DNA from: JAENWD01 sp963796915 | GTDB taxonomy: Bacteria; Acidobacteriota; Vicinamibacteria; Vicinamibacterales; JAENWD01 | Direction: 5' to 3' | Length of the DNA: 64,000 nucleotides | NCBI GenBank assembly: GCA_963796915.1 | Contig: CAWCNI010000004.1 | Span: 372,001-436,000, forward strand | Shown here: positions 17,012 through 25,730 of the stretch, piece after piece | How positions within the stretch are numbered: the first letter of the stretch is position 1 | Layout of the letters: every line of letters starts with the position of its first letter | Translations under genes and position numbers: made by a program | The notes under the pieces: model-generated | Database searches by the model: none | Seen by the model: only the letters and a program-made list of their open reading frames with translations | Told to the model about the DNA's origin: nothing

Positions 17012-17022
17012 GAAAGGAGGAG
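17012..17022 (+). promoter_or_regulatory. Strong Shine-Dalgarno sequence
   Basis: GAAAGGAGGAG just before the ATG at 17026. It is the longest anti-SD match noticed in the window, fixes the start of the small Ig-like protein and suggests high translation. Confidence 0.6.
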
Positions 17023-17025
17023 GCC

Positions 17026-17460
17026 ATGACTCGACCTGTCCTTGCCGTCGCGGCGCTGAGCCTTGCGACGCTTGTCGGACTCGCTCACCCTGCCGGCGCG
17101 CAGGCGCCCGCCGCACCACCCGCTCCAGCAGCGCCCTCCGGGCTCACCATCGTCACTGAAACTGTCCCGGAACTGGTGAAGGGGCAGGCCTACTCGACCT
17201 CGCTGCAGGCCACCGGCGGCGCCCTGCCTTACAAGTGGGCGGTCGTCGGCGGCGGGCTGCCGCCGGGAGTGACGCTGAACAACGAAACCGGCGCGATTCT
17301 CGGCAAGACCGCGGATGTGGGCACGTTCTACGCGACGGTTCGCGTCACCGACGCGAGCACGCCTCGCGCCAAGGCCCTCAAGAACCTGCAGTTCAACGTG
17401 GTGAAGAAGCCCTCGCCGCCGACAGCGCCGAAGCCTGCACCGTTGCCGGCGCCGAAGTAG
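17026..17460 (+). CDS. Small secreted putative Ig-domain (He_PIG) protein
   Basis: A 144-residue exported protein: signal peptide of about 25 residues ending AGAQA, a Pro/Ala-rich linker, then one He_PIG-type Ig fold (about 40-125) with the hallmark LPYKWAVVGGGLPPGVTLN followed by GAILGKTADVGTFYATVRVTD. It ends in a Pro/Lys-rich tail, PSPPTAPKPAPLPAPK. No catalytic residues are evident; a structural or binding role is inferred. The stop codon directly abuts the stop of the convergent gene at 17461 with no intergenic base. Confidence 0.8.
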   Translation: MTRPVLAVAALSLATLVGLAHPAGAQAPAAPPAPAAPSGLTIVTETVPELVKGQAYSTSLQATGGALPYKWAVVGGGLPPGVTLNNETGAILGKTADVGTFYATVRVTDASTPRAKALKNLQFNVVKKPSPPTAPKPAPLPAPK

Positions 17461-18597
17461 TCAGTCGCCGCCCACCAGTTCGAGGATCGCATCGGCGGCG
17501 CGCTCCGCGCCGTCGGTGCCGATCAACTCCGGCGCCGCCGGCGAACGAAACAGCCGATCGAGCGGCCCTTGCCATTCGCCCGCGAGCAGGTCCTCCTGCG
17601 AAATGTACTCGCATCGCACCCAGCGCGGCATCTCGCGCACGATGACCTGGTACTCGACGAAATGTCCGCGCGACGTGTACAGAATCGCCGTGTGATTCGC
17701 CACGCACTCGGCGACGATGCCGTACCCCGGCTTGGTGACGACGATGTCGACGGCCGCGACGAGGTCCTCGTAGCGATAGCCGGCGGCGGTGAACGCGCGC
17801 TCGTCCACATGCTCGAAATTAGGCGGCAGCACGAGCTTCCGGAGGCTGGGTGATTCCCTGCCGCGCTGATTCTCGGTGACGTCGCCAGTGACGACCACGG
17901 TGTATCCGGTCAACTGGCGCAGCGCACGAAGGTCGAATCGCGAGACGCCGTATCCGCCGAAGGAGAGGAGCACCAGCGGCTGGTCGTCCGGCAGGTTCAG
18001 GTAGCGACGGACCTCGGAGGGCCGCCGGCGCGAGTGCCGCGCGATGAACGGCACGTCGACCACCCGGCCGAACATGTCGAATCCTCCGGTCATCGGCAGA
18101 CGGAGGGCAAGCGTTGCGCTTGCGTATGCGTCCCGCAGGCGACCGATGAGCCCACTCCCGCTGCTCAACTGATCGCCGTAGCCCGCGTAGATCCAGTCCC
18201 AGGTGAAGTTGCCGAGCGCGATGGCGGGGATCCCGGCCTCGGCGGCTGCGGCGATGGGGAGCGCCGGGATGTCGGCGACCACGAGCGTCACGCCTTCGCG
18301 GCGCAGCCAGTCGGCCTCGGCGCGCGCATCCTCAGGCATGTGCGCGTGAAATGCCTCGGCGCGCTGAATCGTCGCGGCCGCGTCGAGCGAGAGGCTGTCG
18401 ATCTGGACGATGCCCGTGTCCGATTCGCGCGGGCGCCAGTCCACCGGCCGCGTCATCGTGAGGTCGAACAGCCAGCGGGGCGCCGCGGTGCGGACGATGA
18501 CGCCGACGTCGGGCCGGCGGCGTCCGAGCTCGTTGAGGACCTCGATGTCGCGCGACGCGTGCCCGAAACCATGGCCCGACGTGTAGAACGCGATCAT
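17461..18597 (-). CDS. MurG-like glycosyltransferase-fold protein (arabinokinase N-terminal type)
   Basis: A 378-residue GT-B-fold protein. The N-terminus MIAFYTSGHGFGHASRDIEV and the later IVVTKPGYGIVAECVANHTAILYTSRG (about 290-318) match the MurG/UDP-GlcNAc-epimerase-like domain found at the N-terminus of plant L-arabinokinases and as stand-alone bacterial proteins. GGYGVSRFD and YTVVVTGDV belong to the nucleotide-sugar half. The actual substrate is unknown, and I see no kinase domain. It lies 12 bases after lon on the same strand, so it is probably co-transcribed with it, and it ends against the convergent Ig-like gene. Confidence 0.7.
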   Translation of the reverse strand: MIAFYTSGHGFGHASRDIEVLNELGRRRPDVGVIVRTAAPRWLFDLTMTRPVDWRPRESDTGIVQIDSLSLDAAATIQRAEAFHAHMPEDARAEADWLRREGVTLVVADIPALPIAAAAEAGIPAIALGNFTWDWIYAGYGDQLSSGSGLIGRLRDAYASATLALRLPMTGGFDMFGRVVDVPFIARHSRRRPSEVRRYLNLPDDQPLVLLSFGGYGVSRFDLRALRQLTGYTVVVTGDVTENQRGRESPSLRKLVLPPNFEHVDERAFTAAGYRYEDLVAAVDIVVTKPGYGIVAECVANHTAILYTSRGHFVEYQVIVREMPRWVRCEYISQEDLLAGEWQGPLDRLFRSPAAPELIGTDGAERAADAILELVGGD

Positions 18598-18609
18598 CGT
18601 CGGCTCCGG

Positions 18610-20952
18610 CTATCGCGCGTCGAACGCGACCTTCAGCACCTCGTCCAGCGTCTGGACCGGCACGAACTTCATGTCGTGCTTCAGCTCGGCGGGCAGTTCC
18701 TCGATGTCCGGCGTGTTGAGCGCGGGAAGGATGAACGTGTGGATGCCGTAGCGCCGCGCCGCCAGCGCCTTCTCGCGAATGCCGCCGACCGGCAGCACCA
18801 GCCCGCTCAACGTGATTTCGCCGGTCATGGCGACGTCCTCGCGCATCGGCTGCTGCTTGATCGCCGACAGGATGGCCGTTGCCATCGTGACACCGGCCGA
18901 AGGCCCGTCTTTCGGGATCGCGCCGGCGGGCACGTGGATGTGCAGGTCCTTGTGCTCGAAGAAATTCTCCGGCACCCCCAGCAGCTGACTGTTGGCGCGG
19001 ATGTGACTCAGCGCGGCGCGCGCCGACTCCTGCATCACCTCGCCCAGTTGCCCGGTGAGGATGATCTGCTGGCTGCCTGACGGCAGCAGCGAGGCCTCGA
19101 TGAACAGGACGTCGCCACCCGCTTCGGTCCATGCCACGCCGGTCGCGACGCCGGGCCGGGAGGTTCTGAAGATCGCCTCCTTGTGAAAGCGCGCCTGCCC
19201 GAGGTACGCGGTCAGGTCGGTGGCTTCGACGTGTGTTGGCGTCACCGGGTCGCCGGCAGTCTCGTTGGGGCGGCTGGCGACGCGAGCGGCGATCTTCCGG
19301 GCGATGGCGCCGAGGCGGCGCTCCAGGCTCCGGACTCCCGCTTCGCGGGTGTACTGCGAGATCACCGCGCTCAGCGCGTCGTCGCTCATCTGCAGGGCGT
19401 CGGGCGGCAGGCCGTGCTCCTGGATCTGCCGCGGCAGCAGGTAGGTGCGGGCGATGTGCTTCTTGTCCTCTTCCGTATAGCCGGCCAGTGTCAGGATCTC
19501 CATCCGGTCGAGCAGGGCGGGATGAAGCGTGTCGAGCTGATTGGCGGTCGCGATGAAGAGGACGCGCGAGAGGTCGAGCGGCACTTCGAGGTAGTGATCG
19601 CGAAACGAGTTGTTCTGCGCGGGGTCGAGGACCTCGAGCAGCGCCGCCGCCGGGTCGCCCTGGAAGCCGACGGCAAGTTTGTCCATCTCGTCGAGCATGA
19701 AGACCGGGTTCATGGCGCCGGCCTGCTTGATGGCCTGGACGATCCGGCCTGGCAACGCCCCGATGTACGTCCGCCGGTGGCCGCGGATTTCAGCCTCGTC
19801 ACGCACCCCGCCCAGCGACAGCCGCACGAACTTCCGATTCATCGCGCGCGCAATCGACTGCCCGAGCGACGTCTTGCCGACGCCCGGAGGGCCGACGAAG
19901 CAGAGGATCGGTCCCTTCATGTCGCCTTTCAGCTTGCGAACGGCGAGATATTCGACGATGCGCTCCTTGATCCGATCGAGGTCGTAGTGGTCCTCGTCGA
20001 GCACGCGGCGGGCTTCGACGGGATCGAGCCGATCCTCGGTGACGTGGCTCCACGGGACGTCGAGCAGCCAGTCGACGTAGGTCCGCGTCATCTGGTAGTC
20101 GGGCGATGCCGTGCTGATGCGGGCCAGCCGGTCCAGCTCACGCGACGCGGCTTGCAGCACGGGCTCGGGAAGGTTGGCCGCCGTCACCTTCTCGCGCAGC
20201 AGCTTCACTTCGTCGGCTTCGCCTTCGCCGAGCTCGTTCTGGATCGCGCGCAGCTGCTGACGGAGGAAATACTGGCGCTGCGCGTCGGACATCTCCTGCT
20301 GCGCCTGCGATTCGATCTTGCCCTTCACTTCGAGCAGGGCGATTTCGCGGTCGAGCGCGTGCGACACCGCTTCCAGCTTCCGCAGCAGCGGATCCGCTTC
20401 GAGCACCGCCTGCTTTTCGTCAGGCGGCATGTCGAGCAGGCTGCCCAGGAGGTAGGCGAGGCGGAGCGGGTCGTCGATGCCAGCCACCACGCCGCGGAGC
20501 TCCTGCGACAGCCCGCTGCTGAGCGACAGCGCGCGGTCCACCTGCTCCTGCAGCCGCCTGACGTAAGCGTCCACCTCGACGGACGCCTCGATCTGCTCGG
20601 GGAGCGGGGTGATGAAGGCGGTCATCGACTGCTCGGACCGGTTGATCGTGTCGGCCCTGACCCGCTGGAGCCCCTCGACGATCACCTGGATGCCGCCCTG
20701 GGCCCGCGCCATCTGCCGGATGACCCCGACGGTACCGATGGTCCGCATGTCCACCGGCCCCGGGTCGTCCACCGTCGAGGCCTGGAGGGACAGGAACACC
20801 AGGCGGTCGCCAGAGAGCGCGCGGTTGACGGCGTCCATCGAGACCGGCCGATTGACGGCGAGCGGCAGCACGCTCATCGGAAAGGCGACGGCGCCGCGGA
20901 GCGGCAGGACCGGAAGCGACGAAGGGATGGCGGGCGCGGACGAGTCAGCCAT
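18610..20952 (-). CDS. lon: ATP-dependent endopeptidase Lon
   Basis: Cytoplasmic AAA+ serine protease of 780 residues that degrades misfolded and regulatory proteins. The N-terminal LAN domain starts LPVLPLRGAVAFPMSVLPL. The AAA+ module has Walker A GPPGVGKTS and Walker B PVFMLDEMDKL. The protease domain has the catalytic Ser in PKDGPSAGVTM and the catalytic Lys in VGGIREKALAARRYGI. It ends VLKVAFDAR. ATG at 20952 is chosen; an in-frame TTG at 20976 would add eight residues. Divergent from the zinc-ribbon gene at 21016. Confidence 0.97.
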   Translation of the reverse strand: MADSSAPAIPSSLPVLPLRGAVAFPMSVLPLAVNRPVSMDAVNRALSGDRLVFLSLQASTVDDPGPVDMRTIGTVGVIRQMARAQGGIQVIVEGLQRVRADTINRSEQSMTAFITPLPEQIEASVEVDAYVRRLQEQVDRALSLSSGLSQELRGVVAGIDDPLRLAYLLGSLLDMPPDEKQAVLEADPLLRKLEAVSHALDREIALLEVKGKIESQAQQEMSDAQRQYFLRQQLRAIQNELGEGEADEVKLLREKVTAANLPEPVLQAASRELDRLARISTASPDYQMTRTYVDWLLDVPWSHVTEDRLDPVEARRVLDEDHYDLDRIKERIVEYLAVRKLKGDMKGPILCFVGPPGVGKTSLGQSIARAMNRKFVRLSLGGVRDEAEIRGHRRTYIGALPGRIVQAIKQAGAMNPVFMLDEMDKLAVGFQGDPAAALLEVLDPAQNNSFRDHYLEVPLDLSRVLFIATANQLDTLHPALLDRMEILTLAGYTEEDKKHIARTYLLPRQIQEHGLPPDALQMSDDALSAVISQYTREAGVRSLERRLGAIARKIAARVASRPNETAGDPVTPTHVEATDLTAYLGQARFHKEAIFRTSRPGVATGVAWTEAGGDVLFIEASLLPSGSQQIILTGQLGEVMQESARAALSHIRANSQLLGVPENFFEHKDLHIHVPAGAIPKDGPSAGVTMATAILSAIKQQPMREDVAMTGEITLSGLVLPVGGIREKALAARRYGIHTFILPALNTPDIEELPAELKHDMKFVPVQTLDEVLKVAFDAR

Positions 20953-21003
20953 GAGGCTGGACGCTATTTGACTCAATGTCGCGAGCGCGCGTCAAACCTG
21001 CAG

Positions 21004-21009
21004 TATCCT
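21004..21009 (+). promoter_or_regulatory. -10-like TATCCT, candidate leaderless promoter
   Basis: TATCCT ends 6 bases before the ATG at 21016; no Shine-Dalgarno sequence fits in between. Confidence 0.4.
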
Positions 21010-21015
21010 TGCCGG

Positions 21016-21363
21016 ATGTCGCTCAACGAGCGGGACTTCTTCAACGAGAAGCAGGAGACGCGCCCGACGCCGCTGACGTGCCCGCGCTGCAAGCGCAGGA
21101 ACGATTACCAGCTGAAATGGGTGCGACGCATCAAGAAGGACCGCATCCCGCCCGGCGCCGACGAGCGCGATCGCGCGCTGTACGCGAAGCTGCGCGACTA
21201 TATGATTCGGGTGGACGACGTGGTGCACTGCCTGACGTGCCGGACACGGTTCGAAGTGCCCAGCCATCAGTCGCTGGTGTTCATCCAGGGCGGCGACGGT
21301 CGCGGCCCGGCACCCGGCAGTGCCAGTGACGATCCTGACGACGACAACCGAGGGAACCGGTGA
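21016..21363 (+). CDS. Small zinc-ribbon-like protein of unknown function
   Basis: A 115-residue cytoplasmic protein with two CxxC pairs, C22-C25 (CPRCKRR) and C72-C75 (CLTCRTRF), spaced like a zinc ribbon, and a basic middle (KWVRRIKKDRIPPGADERDR). The last 25 residues are Asp/Gly-rich and probably disordered. I do not recognise a named family. Its TGA overlaps the ATG of the next gene (TGATG), so it is translationally coupled to the Tat-exported oxidoreductase. Confidence 0.7.
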   Translation: MSLNERDFFNEKQETRPTPLTCPRCKRRNDYQLKWVRRIKKDRIPPGADERDRALYAKLRDYMIRVDDVVHCLTCRTRFEVPSHQSLVFIQGGDGRGPAPGSASDDPDDDNRGNR

Positions 21364-22724
21364 TGGACTCGACATCGCGACGCGACTTTCTGAAGACCAC
21401 AGCGCTCACCGTTGGCGGGGGCGTGGTGGCGGGGCTTGGGACCAGCGCCGAGGCGCGCGCCCAGGCAGCGGCACAGCCCGCGCCGGAGACCACGCTGTTC
21501 ACAGCGCCGCCCATGGACAGGATCCGCGTCGGCTTCGTCGGCGTGGGCGGCATGGGCACCAACCATCTGGACAACTACCTCGCCCTCGAGGGCGTCGAGG
21601 TGAAGGCGATCTGCGACATCGACCCGGCGCACGCCGAGCGCGGCCGCAAGAAAGTCGTCGCGGCGGGGCAGCCCGAGCCCGTGCTCTACACCAAGGGCGA
21701 GCGCGACTTCGAGCGGATGTGCGGCGAGGCCGACCTGGATTTGGTGTTCACCGCGACGCCGTGGGAATGGCACATCCCGGTGGTGCTCGAGGCGCTCAAG
21801 ACCGGCAAGCACGCTGCCACCGAGGTGCCGGCCGCCTATCGCGTGGACGACTGCTGGGCCATGGTCGAAGCGGCGGAGAAGTACAAGAAGCACGCCGTGA
21901 TGATGGAGAACTGCTGCTACGACCGGCGCGAGCTGCTGGCGTTCATGCTGGTGCGCAAGGGCATCCTCGGCGAGTTGCTGCATGCCGAGTGCGGTTACCT
22001 GCACGATCTGCGCGGCATCAAGTTCTCCAAGGAAGGCGAAGGCCTCTGGCGGCGCGCGCACGCGATGGAGCACAACGGCAACTGGTATCCGACGCACGGC
22101 CTCGGCCCCGTCGCGCAGTGCTTCGACATCAACCGCGGCAACCAGCTCGATTACCTGGTGTCGATGAGCAGCCCGCAGCGCGGCCTGACGCTGTTCGCCG
22201 AAGAGCACCTCCCGGCCGACGACCCGCGCCGGAAGGAAAAATACAAGCTGGGCGACGTCAACGTCACGCTGATCAAGACGGTGAAGGGGCAGACCATCTA
22301 CCTCGCGCACAACACCGACAGCCCGCGTCCGTACAGCCGCATCAACTCGGTGCAGGGCACCAAGGGCCTGATCCAGGGCTGGCCCGACCGCGTCTACGTC
22401 GAGGGCCGCGCGGTGAAAGAGGACGCGTGGGAGCCGCTCGACAAGTACTACGAGGAGTTCGAGCACCCGCTGTGGAAGTCGGACAAGGTCAAGCAGGCGA
22501 CGCGCGGGCACGGCGGCATGGACTTCCTGGAAGACTTCCGCTTCGTCCACTGCCTGCGGACCGGGCAGCCGACGGATCAGAACGTCTACGACGCCGCCGC
22601 GTGGAGCGTCGTCTGCGAGCTGACGGATCGGTCGGTGGCCGACGGCAGCAAGCCGCAGAGCATCCCCGACTTCACGCGCGGCCGGTGGAAGACGACGCCG
22701 CCGCTCGGCATTGTTGAAATGTAA
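21363..22724 (+). CDS. Gfo/Idh/MocA-family oxidoreductase with Tat signal
   Basis: A 453-residue NAD(P)-dependent sugar or glycoside oxidoreductase. The N-terminus holds a clear twin-arginine signal (STSRRDFLKTTALTVGGG). The Rossmann dinucleotide motif is VGFVGVGGMGTNHLDNY (about 47-63). HAATEVPAAY corresponds to the conserved EKP-type segment, here EVP. The C-terminal domain has the beta-sheet fold of the family. Tat export suggests the cofactor is bound before secretion. It overlaps the upstream gene by one base and precedes a secreted DUF1080 gene, a pairing seen where 3-keto glycosides are formed and hydrolysed in the periplasm. An exact substrate is not assignable. Confidence 0.9.
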   Translation: MDSTSRRDFLKTTALTVGGGVVAGLGTSAEARAQAAAQPAPETTLFTAPPMDRIRVGFVGVGGMGTNHLDNYLALEGVEVKAICDIDPAHAERGRKKVVAAGQPEPVLYTKGERDFERMCGEADLDLVFTATPWEWHIPVVLEALKTGKHAATEVPAAYRVDDCWAMVEAAEKYKKHAVMMENCCYDRRELLAFMLVRKGILGELLHAECGYLHDLRGIKFSKEGEGLWRRAHAMEHNGNWYPTHGLGPVAQCFDINRGNQLDYLVSMSSPQRGLTLFAEEHLPADDPRRKEKYKLGDVNVTLIKTVKGQTIYLAHNTDSPRPYSRINSVQGTKGLIQGWPDRVYVEGRAVKEDAWEPLDKYYEEFEHPLWKSDKVKQATRGHGGMDFLEDFRFVHCLRTGQPTDQNVYDAAAWSVVCELTDRSVADGSKPQSIPDFTRGRWKTTPPLGIVEM

Positions 22725-22749
22725 CGATGAAGAACGGGGAGTGACGACG

Positions 22750-23688
22750 ATGCGCGGTGTGGAGGTGATCGGGTGCCTCGCCCTTGCGGGCGCGCTGTTG
22801 GCCGGAGCCCCCTCTCGGGCGCAGGAGGCAGCGGCACCGGAGATCGTGGGCCGCTGGGACCTCACGATGCACGGCGCGGCAGGCGACTACCCGTCGTGGC
22901 TCGAGGTCTGGACCTCCGGGAATACGCACCTCGTCGGCCAGTTCGTCGGCCGCGGCGGCAGCGCGCGGCCGGTGTCGAACGTCGCGTTTGCCGGCGGCGT
23001 TGTCAAGTTCGCCATTCCGCCACAGTGGGACAAGCGGACCGACGACGAGTCCTACGAGGCCACGCTGAAGAACGGCACCCTCGACGGCTGGACGATGGAT
23101 GCCTCGGGGCGGCGGCTGGCGTTCAGCGGGGCGCGCGCGCCGTCGCTGGCGCGCACCGGCACGCCGGCGTGGGGCGCGCCGCAGGCGCTTATCGCCGATG
23201 CCAGCCGAACGGGCTGGCGCGAGCCGAATCGCGGCTGGACGGTCGCCGGCGGCGTGCTGAAGAGCGTCGGCGCCGCCGACAACATCGTCTCCGTCGCGAC
23301 GTTCGACGATTTCACGCTGCACGTCGAGTTCCGGCTGCCGAAGGGGAGCAACAGCGGGGTGTATCTCCGAGGCCGCTATGAAGTGCAGATCGAGGACAGC
23401 GACGCGGCCGAGCCTCCGCTCGATCACATGGGCGGCATCTACGGCTTCCTTGCGCCGACGTGGGATACACGGAAGGCGCCGGACGAGTGGCAGTCGTTCG
23501 AGGTCAGGCTGGTCGGACGGATCGTCAACGTGGACATGAACGGCACGCGCGTGATCTGCGACCGCGAGATCCCCGGCATCACGGGCGGCGCCCTCGACAG
23601 CCACGAGAGCGAGCCCGGTCCGATAATGCTGCAGGGGGATCACGGGCCGATCGAGTTCCGGAACCTCGTCGTGACGCCGCGGCAGTAG
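22750..23688 (+). CDS. Secreted DUF1080 (3-keto-glycoside hydrolase-like) protein
   Basis: A 312-residue exported protein: signal peptide to about residue 24 (GAPSRAQ), a beta-barrel domain of about 100 residues (GRWDLTMHGAAGDYPSWLEV), then a concanavalin-like DUF1080 domain from about 165 (FTLHVEFRLPKGSNSGVYLRG; PIEFRNLVVTP). DUF1080 members include 3-keto-disaccharide hydrolases, which fits the upstream oxidoreductase. ATG at 22750 is used, with GGGGAG 8 or so bases upstream; GTG at 22741 is a less likely alternative. Convergent with the next gene. Confidence 0.85.
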   Translation: MRGVEVIGCLALAGALLAGAPSRAQEAAAPEIVGRWDLTMHGAAGDYPSWLEVWTSGNTHLVGQFVGRGGSARPVSNVAFAGGVVKFAIPPQWDKRTDDESYEATLKNGTLDGWTMDASGRRLAFSGARAPSLARTGTPAWGAPQALIADASRTGWREPNRGWTVAGGVLKSVGAADNIVSVATFDDFTLHVEFRLPKGSNSGVYLRGRYEVQIEDSDAAEPPLDHMGGIYGFLAPTWDTRKAPDEWQSFEVRLVGRIVNVDMNGTRVICDREIPGITGGALDSHESEPGPIMLQGDHGPIEFRNLVVTPRQ

Positions 23689-23707
23689 ATCGACGCGGCA
23701 ACCACAC

Positions 23708-24427
23708 TCACCACACCCCGGGGACGATCCGCCAGCGGACCTGGCGCTGGTAATTTCTGTACGTGTCGCCGAACTCATCGACGAGGGCGCGCTCCTCGAA
23801 TGGAATCGCCAGGATCAGATAGAGCGAGCTGACCACCGCGAATTCCAGCCGCGTCACTGTCATCACCGGCGCGCCAAACACGATCAGCATCCAGCCCAGA
23901 TAGATTGGGTGCCGGACCAGGTGATACGGACCGATCACGCGAAAGGCTGACGGCCTGCGCGTCGCCATCGCCTGCCTGATGCCGGCCAGCTCGAGCGGGT
24001 CGAGAACCCCTGCCGCCCTGACGGTGACCCAGAATCCGGCGGAGACCAGCAGCCAGTGGGGCAGCGACGCGAGGCCCTCGTGCCGGTACGCGGTCCCCGG
24101 AAGCGGTCGCCACAGTGTCATGACGGCGATGAGCAGCAGGCTCGCAATCCAGACGTACAGCGAGCGTTCGAGGTAGGGCGGCACCAGCGTCACCACGCGC
24201 CGCTTGACGCCGCTGCGGGCCAGCATCGAATGGTGCAGGGCGAAAATCGTGAAGAGGCCCGCGTTGACGACGAATGTCGTAAGCGGAACGGAAACTGAGC
24301 CAGCGGCGGCCGCCGGCATGCCGAACAGGTAGACCCCGAAACACCACGCCAGCGCGACCACGAACAGGGCGCCCCCCGCCCACGCCAGGGCCGCGGCTGC
24401 GCGCGGAAGAGGCGGAGGGCCAGTCAT
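23708..24427 (-). CDS. Isoprenylcysteine carboxyl methyltransferase-like membrane protein
   Basis: A 239-residue integral membrane protein with about five to six helices. The C-terminal third carries the ICMT/PEMT signature GPYHLVRHPIYLGWMLIVFG followed by FEERALVDEFGDTYRNYQRQVRWRIVPG, which binds SAM in that superfamily. The N-terminal region resembles NnrU/methanethiol methyltransferase-like proteins (ALHHSMLARSGVKR). The substrate is unknown. It is divergent from a ketosynthase gene with only 22 bases between the start codons, so shared control and a tailoring role in that pathway are likely but inferred. Confidence 0.82.
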   Translation of the reverse strand: MTGPPPLPRAAAALAWAGGALFVVALAWCFGVYLFGMPAAAAGSVSVPLTTFVVNAGLFTIFALHHSMLARSGVKRRVVTLVPPYLERSLYVWIASLLLIAVMTLWRPLPGTAYRHEGLASLPHWLLVSAGFWVTVRAAGVLDPLELAGIRQAMATRRPSAFRVIGPYHLVRHPIYLGWMLIVFGAPVMTVTRLEFAVVSSLYLILAIPFEERALVDEFGDTYRNYQRQVRWRIVPGVW

Positions 24428-24435
24428 GCGGCCGG

Positions 24436-24444
24436 TATTATAGT
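24436..24444. promoter_or_regulatory. Overlapping divergent -10 elements
   Basis: TATTATAGT carries a plus-strand TATTAT (24436-24441) or TATAGT (24439-24444), 5-8 bases before the ATG at 24450. On minus it carries TATAAT (24442-24437), 9 bases before the ATG at 24427. Both starts lack a Shine-Dalgarno sequence. Two polymerases could not bind at once. Confidence 0.45.
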
Positions 24445-24449
24445 GACGC

Positions 24450-25721
24450 ATGGCCCTCCCACGCGTCGTGATCTCGGGCATTGGCGTCGTGTCGACATTC
24501 GGCGTCGGGCGCGAACGGTTCTGGGATCACATACGCCGCGGCTGCTCCGGCACACGTGCCGTGACGCAATTCGACGTCTCGTCCTACCCCTGCCAGGTCG
24601 CCGCCCCGGTCCCGTCGGTTTCCTTCGACGACGCGCAGCCGCTCGAGGGAGAGGATGACGAGGGCCGTGACTCGCGCGCCGATCCGCGCCGCTATTCGCG
24701 CGCGGCGCTGCTCGCAGTCATCGCGGCCCGCGAGGCGTGGAATGACGCCGGGCTCCGCGTCGACGAACCGGGCGCCGGCGTCATCATCGGCAGCGGGGGC
24801 GGCGGCATCGACGTCGGCGAGGCGCAGTACCGCGACTTCTTCACCAACGGAGGCCGGCACGTCACGCCCTACGCCATTGCCGTCGGCATCGTCGGCATGC
24901 TGTCGAGCGAGGTGTCGATCTCGCTCGGGCTCCGCGGCATCAGCCACGTCCTGTCCACCGGCTGCACCAGTTCGACAGACGCGCTCGGCTACGCCGCGCG
25001 CATGATTCGCAGCGGCGACGCCGACGTGCTGTTGTCGGGCGGCGCCGACGGCTGCGTCACGCCCGGGATGATCTTCGGCTTCTCGCGCATGCGTGCGGTG
25101 TCGACCAAGTACAACGACAGGCCGGGCGAGGCCTCGCGTCCATTCGACCGCGGCCGTGACGGCTTCGTGCTCGGCGAAGGCGCCTGGATGTACGTCGTCG
25201 AGCGTGAGGATCGCGCGCGCGCCCGCGGCGCGACGATCTACGCGACAGTCGAGGGTTACCACTCCACCTGCGACGCCTATCATCGCGTGCAGATGGATCC
25301 GGACGGCGGCGAGATCGTCGCGGCGATGCGCGGCGCCGTCGACCGCTCGGGTCGCGCGCTCGAGGAGATCGGCTACGTCAACTATCACGGCACCTCGACG
25401 CAGCTGAATGACGCGATCGAGTCGCGGTGCACGAGAACGGTGTTCGGCAAGCTGGCGGACAACGTGCCAGGCTCGTCCACCAAGTCGATGATCGGGCATC
25501 CGCAGGGGGCCAGCGGCGCGGCCGGCATCGTCGCCTCCGCGCTCGCGCTGATGCACGGGTTCCTGCCGCCGACGGCGAACCTCACCGATCCCGACCCGGC
25601 CTGCGACATGGACTTCCTGCCGCGTCTCGGACGTGCCGCCAGGCCCGCGGCGGCGCTGTGCAACTGTCTCGGGTTCGGATCGAAGAACAGCGCCATTGTC
25701 CTTGGCGCCGTGGCCACCTAG
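24450..25721 (+). CDS. Beta-ketoacyl-ACP synthase (FabF-like)
   Basis: A 423-residue thiolase-fold condensing enzyme. Nucleophile C172 lies in STGCTSSTDALGYA, the two catalytic histidines are H313 (NYHGTSTQ) and H350 (KSMIGHPQGASGAAG), and K345 is conserved, so the enzyme should be active. CTSSTDAL differs from the housekeeping FabF CATGxHAI, and an acidic insert near 65-75 is unusual. Together with the FAD reductase 9 bases downstream and the divergent ICMT-like gene, this suggests a specialised lipid or polyketide pathway rather than general fatty-acid synthesis. No ACP is visible nearby. Confidence 0.9.
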   Translation: MALPRVVISGIGVVSTFGVGRERFWDHIRRGCSGTRAVTQFDVSSYPCQVAAPVPSVSFDDAQPLEGEDDEGRDSRADPRRYSRAALLAVIAAREAWNDAGLRVDEPGAGVIIGSGGGGIDVGEAQYRDFFTNGGRHVTPYAIAVGIVGMLSSEVSISLGLRGISHVLSTGCTSSTDALGYAARMIRSGDADVLLSGGADGCVTPGMIFGFSRMRAVSTKYNDRPGEASRPFDRGRDGFVLGEGAWMYVVEREDRARARGATIYATVEGYHSTCDAYHRVQMDPDGGEIVAAMRGAVDRSGRALEEIGYVNYHGTSTQLNDAIESRCTRTVFGKLADNVPGSSTKSMIGHPQGASGAAGIVASALALMHGFLPPTANLTDPDPACDMDFLPRLGRAARPAAALCNCLGFGSKNSAIVLGAVAT

Positions 25722-25730
25722 CGGGGCCCC

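Noticed and set aside
19183..21015. Long open frame opposite lon
   Set aside because: Composition typical of antisense to a GC-rich gene; only its last 115 residues (from 21016) form a credible zinc-ribbon protein.
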